Source: Leuconostoc gasicomitatum LMG 18811 (GTDB lineage: Bacteria > Bacillota > Bacilli > Lactobacillales > Lactobacillaceae). Taken from it: a DNA stretch of 64,000 nt. The stretch covers positions 186,001-250,000 of the forward strand of contig NC_014319.1 of assembly GCF_000196855.1 (NCBI RefSeq), written 5' to 3'. Each line of letters starts with the position of its first letter. Within the stretch, counting starts at the first letter, position 1. Under the pieces are notes generated by a model, which made no database searches, was not told where the DNA came from, and saw only the letters and a program-made list of their open reading frames with translations. Positions 60,134-64,000 of the stretch are shown piece by piece. Both the position numbers and the translations under genes were made by a program.

Positions 60134-61165
60134 ATGGCAGCAAATACTGAAGATTTTGTCATCGTTGGCGCACAAAATTCTAAAGCCAACGAACATATCT
60201 CAAAGCCGGCCTTGTCATTTTGGCAAGATGCCTGGCGTCGACTCAAGCTTAATAAGCTTGCGGTTATCTCATTGTGGTTCTTAATATTTATTTTGGCTTT
60301 TGCGGTCTTATCAAATATATTTGTACCACAAAAAAATGCTAACGCATTCAATTCTGATAAAGTTGGCGTATATAAGAACTTACCGCCTAATTCTGGCTTA
60401 CCAATTCCTGGTTGGAATGGGAAAATAAAGGCACCTGGCGATACAACAGCGACTAATGTATATGAATCGCAAGGTGTGCCTGAAAATAAAAAGTTTATTT
60501 TGGGAACGGACAATATCGGTCGTTCAGTCGCCAAGCGTGTGACAGTTGGTTTACGTATTTCATTATTGGTTGCGATTGTTGCAACTTTGATTGATTTACT
60601 TATTGGTGTCGCCTATGGTGTATTTTCCGGATGGAAGGGCGGTTGGATTGATAATGTGATGCAACGTATTATTGAAATATTATCATCCATTCCGAATTTG
60701 ATTATTGTCACTATGCTTGGTCTACTACTTGGTGGCGGTGTGTTGTCAATTATCTTAGCTATTGCTATGACAGGTTGGCTTGGCATGGCACGTCAGGTAC
60801 GTAATATGACGTTAACACTGAAAGAACGTGATTATGTTTTGGCAGCAAAATCGTTAGGTGAAAGCTCACTTAAGATTGCAATCAAACATTTAATTCCAAA
60901 TATGGCTGGTACGATTATTGTTCAAATTATGATGACAGTACCAAATGCAATTATGTTTGAAGCAGTATTGTCAGCAATTAACTTGGGGGTCAAACCACCA
61001 ACTGCGTCTTTGGGATCATTGATTTCTGATGCACAAGCTATGTTGCAGTTCTATCCTTATCAAATATTAATTCCATCAGCAGTGTTGGTCTTAGTATCAT
61101 TAGCTTTCATTCTTTTAGGTGATGGCTTACGTGATGCTTTTGATCCACGTGCGAGTGAAGACTAA
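60134..61165 (+). CDS. oppC: Oligopeptide ABC transporter permease OppC
   Basis: A 343-residue permease. A cytoplasmic N-terminus precedes span 1 (KLAVISLWFLIFILAFAVL), a periplasmic-side insert, and the core with GTDNIGRSVAKRV, the EAA loop LAAKSLGESSLKIAIKHLIPN and DGLRDAFDPRASED. Tandem ATGs occur at 60131 and 60134; AAGGAGG gives better spacing to 60134. It starts just after oppB. Confidence 0.93.
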   Translation: MAANTEDFVIVGAQNSKANEHISKPALSFWQDAWRRLKLNKLAVISLWFLIFILAFAVLSNIFVPQKNANAFNSDKVGVYKNLPPNSGLPIPGWNGKIKAPGDTTATNVYESQGVPENKKFILGTDNIGRSVAKRVTVGLRISLLVAIVATLIDLLIGVAYGVFSGWKGGWIDNVMQRIIEILSSIPNLIIVTMLGLLLGGGVLSIILAIAMTGWLGMARQVRNMTLTLKERDYVLAAKSLGESSLKIAIKHLIPNMAGTIIVQIMMTVPNAIMFEAVLSAINLGVKPPTASLGSLISDAQAMLQFYPYQILIPSAVLVLVSLAFILLGDGLRDAFDPRASED

Positions 61166-61179
61166 GAGGTGTGCAGATT

Positions 61180-62235
61180 ATGAGTAATCCAATTTTAAAA
61201 GTTGAAAATTTGCACGTAAACTTCAACACGTATGCAGGAACTGTGCAAGCAATTCGAGACGTGTCTTTTGATCTCAACAAAGGCGAGACTTTGGCCATTG
61301 TTGGTGAATCTGGTTCTGGTAAGTCGGTCACGACAAAAACATTGATGGGCTTAAATGCAAAAAACGCTTTAATTCCAGATAATTCACGATTAATATTTAA
61401 AGATCGTAACTTACTTGATTTGAAGGAAGAAGAATGGCAGTCTGTTCGTGGTAACGAAATTGCTATGATTTTCCAAGATCCCATGACTAGCCTAGATCCA
61501 ACGATGAGGATTGGCATGCAAATTGCTGAACCTTTGATGAAACATCGCAAAATGAAAAAAGTAGCAGCTTTGGCACGTGCATTAGAGTTAATGAAAGGCG
61601 TTGGCATTCCCAATGCTGAAGAACATATTAATGATTATCCACACCAATGGTCTGGTGGTATGCGACAGCGTGCGGTGATTGCCATTGCCTTAGCAGTAGA
61701 TCCTGAGATATTGATTGCTGATGAACCAACAACCGCATTGGATGTGACCATCCAAGCACAAATTTTGAAATTAATGAAAGAATTACAAAAAGATACTGGC
61801 AGCTCAATTATTTTTATTACACATGATTTGGGTGTTGTTGCTGGTATGGCTAACCGTGTTGCAGTTATGTATGCTGGTAAAATTGTTGAGTATGGTACAG
61901 TTGACGAAATTTTCTTTAACCCACAGCATCCTTACACTTGGGGGTTGTTAAATTCAATGCCAACAACAGATACTAAAGTGGGTTCTTTGGTAGCGATTCC
62001 TGGCACGCCACCAGATTTGTTAGAACCACCAACTGGCGATGCCTTTGCCTCACGTAATGAATATGCTTTAGCTATTGATTTAAAGGAAGAGCCCCCATTC
62101 TTTCGGGTGAGTGATACACATTATGCAGCAACCTGGTTGCTTGATGAGCGTGCTCCCAAAGTGACGCCGCCTGAACAAATTCAAAAGCGTTGGGAAAGAT
62201 GGCGAGAAATTCAAGGACAGGAGGCTCAATCATGA
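61180..62235 (+). CDS. oppD: Oligopeptide ABC transporter ATPase OppD
   Basis: A 351-residue ATPase: Walker A GESGSGKSV, Q-loop IAMIFQDPMTSLDPTMRIG, signature WSGGMRQRAVIAIALA, Walker B ILIADEPTTALDVTIQ. The C-terminal oligopeptide-type extension has HPYTWGLLNSMP, where the usual cysteine motif (CxxxxP) is replaced by PPTGDAFASR. ATG 61180 has AGAGGTG upstream. Its stop overlaps the oppF start (ATGA). Confidence 0.94.
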   Translation: MSNPILKVENLHVNFNTYAGTVQAIRDVSFDLNKGETLAIVGESGSGKSVTTKTLMGLNAKNALIPDNSRLIFKDRNLLDLKEEEWQSVRGNEIAMIFQDPMTSLDPTMRIGMQIAEPLMKHRKMKKVAALARALELMKGVGIPNAEEHINDYPHQWSGGMRQRAVIAIALAVDPEILIADEPTTALDVTIQAQILKLMKELQKDTGSSIIFITHDLGVVAGMANRVAVMYAGKIVEYGTVDEIFFNPQHPYTWGLLNSMPTTDTKVGSLVAIPGTPPDLLEPPTGDAFASRNEYALAIDLKEEPPFFRVSDTHYAATWLLDERAPKVTPPEQIQKRWERWREIQGQEAQS

Positions 62236-63170
62236 CGGAAGAGACACCGAAGAAGTTAGTTGAGCTTAAAGATTTGCAACTTTATTTTAATAAAGGGAAG
62301 GCTAATGAAGTTCGCGCCATTGACCATGTCACTTTTGATATTTACGAAGGTGAAATATTTGGTTTAGTTGGCGAATCAGGTTCTGGTAAGACAACAATTG
62401 GTCGGACAATTTTAAAATTGCATGAACCAACTGCTGGTAAAATACTGTTTAATGGTGAAGATGTCACTCACTTGAAAGGCAAAGCATTATTAGAATTTCG
62501 TAAAAATGCGCAAATGATTTTTCAAGATCCACAAGCAAGTTTAAATGGACGTATGAAAGTACGTGACATCATTGCTGAAGGTATTGATATCAATAAACTG
62601 GCTAAAGATAGAACAGATCGCGATAATAAAGTACAACAATTATTAAAATTGGTTGGCTTAAATGAAGACCATGCAACGCGTTATCCACATGAATTTTCAG
62701 GGGGTCAAAGGCAACGAATCGGGATTGCACGGGCATTAGCAGTCGATCCTCAATTCATTATAGCTGATGAACCCATTTCAGCGCTGGATGTTTCTATCCA
62801 AGCTCAAGTTGTTAATTTAATGAAAGAGTTACAGAAGAGACATTCATTAACTTATCTCTTCATTGCCCATGATTTATCAATGGTAAAGTATATTTCTGAT
62901 CGTATTGGCGTTATGCATTGGGGTAAATTATTAGAGATTGGAACGGCTGACGCTGTATACAATCATCCACTGCATCCGTATACTAAGAGTTTATTATCAG
63001 CGATTCCTGTACCAGATCCAGAAGTCGAGAGTCTCAGGCAACACGTTGAGTATGATACAACAGTTGAAACAGATGGTAAAGAACGGCATATGATTGAAGC
63101 AAATCCAGGCCATTTTGTTTTGGCAACAGATGAAGAAGTTGCTTTATATAAATTACAACAAAATAAATAA
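62232..63170 (+). CDS. oppF: Oligopeptide ABC transporter ATPase OppF
   Basis: A 312-residue ATPase: Walker A GESGSGKTT, Q-loop AQMIFQDPQASLNGRMKV, signature FSGGQRQRIGIARALA, Walker B FIIADEPISALDVSIQ and C-terminal HPLHPYTKSLLSAIPVPDPE. The start at ATG 62232 follows AGGAGG and overlaps oppD. Last opp gene; terminator immediately after. Confidence 0.94.
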   Translation: MTEETPKKLVELKDLQLYFNKGKANEVRAIDHVTFDIYEGEIFGLVGESGSGKTTIGRTILKLHEPTAGKILFNGEDVTHLKGKALLEFRKNAQMIFQDPQASLNGRMKVRDIIAEGIDINKLAKDRTDRDNKVQQLLKLVGLNEDHATRYPHEFSGGQRQRIGIARALAVDPQFIIADEPISALDVSIQAQVVNLMKELQKRHSLTYLFIAHDLSMVKYISDRIGVMHWGKLLEIGTADAVYNHPLHPYTKSLLSAIPVPDPEVESLRQHVEYDTTVETDGKERHMIEANPGHFVLATDEEVALYKLQQNK

Positions 63171-63176
63171 ATCATT

Positions 63177-63214
63177 AAAAGCTGTCATGAATTTTTACAT
63201 CTATGACAGCTTTT
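63177..63214 (+). terminator. Terminator after oppF
   Basis: AAAAGCTGTCAT and ATGACAGCTTTT form a 12-bp stem around a 14-base loop. Confidence 0.85.
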
Positions 63215-63291
63215 ATATTGCACAACATCATGAAATTAAAATGAAAAATGTGTATAATTAGTGTGAGTTATTAATGAGAAAGTAGGGTAAT

Positions 63292-64000
63292 ATGGTACGA
63301 TTACAAGATGATTTTTTCGAAGCAATTAATGGTGATTGGGAGAAGACAGCAGTTATTCCTAATGATAAACCACGAACAGGTGGTTTTAGCGACTTGTCTG
63401 ATGAAATTGAACAATGGTTGATGACAACGACAGCAAAATGGCAAAATGGTGATATGATACCAGAATCGCCGATTTTGAAAAATTTTGTTGCGTATCATCG
63501 TTTAACTATTGATACCAAGACACGGGATGAATTAGGGACATCACCTGTGCAACCATTGATTAAAAAGTATCAAAGCTATACCTCGTTTGCGGATTTTGCA
63601 AGTCATATTGTTGAACTAGAAAAGTCAGGGTTTCCTAATGCCTTACCGTTAGGTGTTGAACCGGATTTCAAAGATGCGCAAACAAATGTTTTATGGGCTG
63701 GGGCTTTAAGCATTCTTTTGCCAGATACAACCTACTATGAAAAGGATCATGCACAAGGCAAAATATTGTTGGCTAAGTTTCGTGAGGAACAAGAAAGTCT
63801 GTTACCACATTTTGGTTTCTCAAAATCTGAAACAACTGAATTAATTGATCAGTATCTAGCACTTGATGCACGTGCTGCCAATGTGGTGTTGAGCCAAGAA
63901 GAAAATCATGAGTACGCTAAGTTATACCATCCATATGACTGGCAGCAATTTACCAATTTGGCACCAGAATTACCACTCAATGATATTCTAACTGAACTAA
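63292..64000 (+). CDS. pepO: M13 family endopeptidase PepO (3' end outside window)
   Basis: The first 236 residues of a neprilysin-like peptidase. The N-terminus RLQDDFFEAINGDWEKTAVIP is the M13 opening (shown by DDFFEAINGDW), followed by GGFSDLSDEIEQWL and LGVEPDFKDAQTNVLW. The zinc motif HExxH lies beyond the window. PepO cleaves oligopeptides in the cytoplasm; the opp-pepO order is known from Lactococcus. A TATAAT at 63254-63259 region and the preceding terminator suggest its own promoter. SD is weak (TAGGG). Confidence 0.9.
   Translation, partial: MVRLQDDFFEAINGDWEKTAVIPNDKPRTGGFSDLSDEIEQWLMTTTAKWQNGDMIPESPILKNFVAYHRLTIDTKTRDELGTSPVQPLIKKYQSYTSFADFASHIVELEKSGFPNALPLGVEPDFKDAQTNVLWAGALSILLPDTTYYEKDHAQGKILLAKFREEQESLLPHFGFSKSETTELIDQYLALDARAANVVLSQEENHEYAKLYHPYDWQQFTNLAPELPLNDILTEL

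Overview
The window is from a low-GC lactic acid bacterium, most probably Leuconostoc. The evidence is a complete citrate-fermentation cluster in the order regulator-mae-citC-D-E-F-XG-hydrolase-citP. A large secreted GH68 fructansucrase carries alternansucrase-type APY repeats, a bifunctional AdhE fits heterolactic fermentation, and there is an opp-pepO peptide locus. The species cannot be fixed from this sequence. No rRNA, tRNA, insertion sequence, prophage or CRISPR array was seen.

Layout. 0-11.2 kb: a DUF1801 gene cut by the window edge, a CPA2 cation/proton antiporter behind an attenuator-like leader, an Mga-like regulator, a LysM-NlpC/P60 peptidoglycan hydrolase, a BspA-type leucine-rich-repeat surface protein with glucan-binding repeats, a YeiH exporter with a divergent LysR regulator, a niacin module (nrtR-niaP), and folT behind a tetrahydrofolate riboswitch. 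11.2-14 kb: small membrane proteins (DUF805, YczE-like, GtrA-like) and an acetoin/diacetyl reductase. 14-24 kb: the citrate locus. CitP imports citrate, the CitDEF lyase splits it to acetate and oxaloacetate, CitC and CitXG make and attach the lyase prosthetic group, and the malic-enzyme-like protein handles oxaloacetate. The butA product upstream can use the resulting diacetyl/acetoin.

24-34.6 kb: adhE with Rex-like, cre-like and sigma-A elements in one leader; a YhgE/Pip membrane protein with an Rrf2 regulator; a four-gene redox/quinone-type operon led by an OhrR-like MarR regulator; then 1.4 kb without an intact gene that holds striking inverted repeats. 34.6-44.3 kb: the fructansucrase, a ClC transporter, an XRE regulator, divergent VOC and ABC-F genes that look leaderless, and a birA-bioY biotin operon with a clear BirA operator. 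44.3-52.3 kb: a truncated 2H phosphoesterase, a small kinase, a lysine riboswitch in front of alr-asd, a DUF218 protein and a heterodimeric ABC exporter. 52.5-64 kb: a glutamine-type ABC transporter, a duplicated oppA pair with oppBCDF, and the start of pepO, which runs off the window.

The observations most worth following up are: the absence of any lipobox cysteine in all three ABC substrate-binding proteins; a lysine riboswitch controlling an alanine-racemase homologue; an alpha/beta hydrolase embedded in the citrate operon; a group of apparently leaderless promoters; and unexplained structured leaders and inverted repeats at about 0.45, 4.55, 33.4, 34.2 and 53.25 kb. All start positions were chosen by eye from Shine-Dalgarno (SD) spacing and have not been tested.
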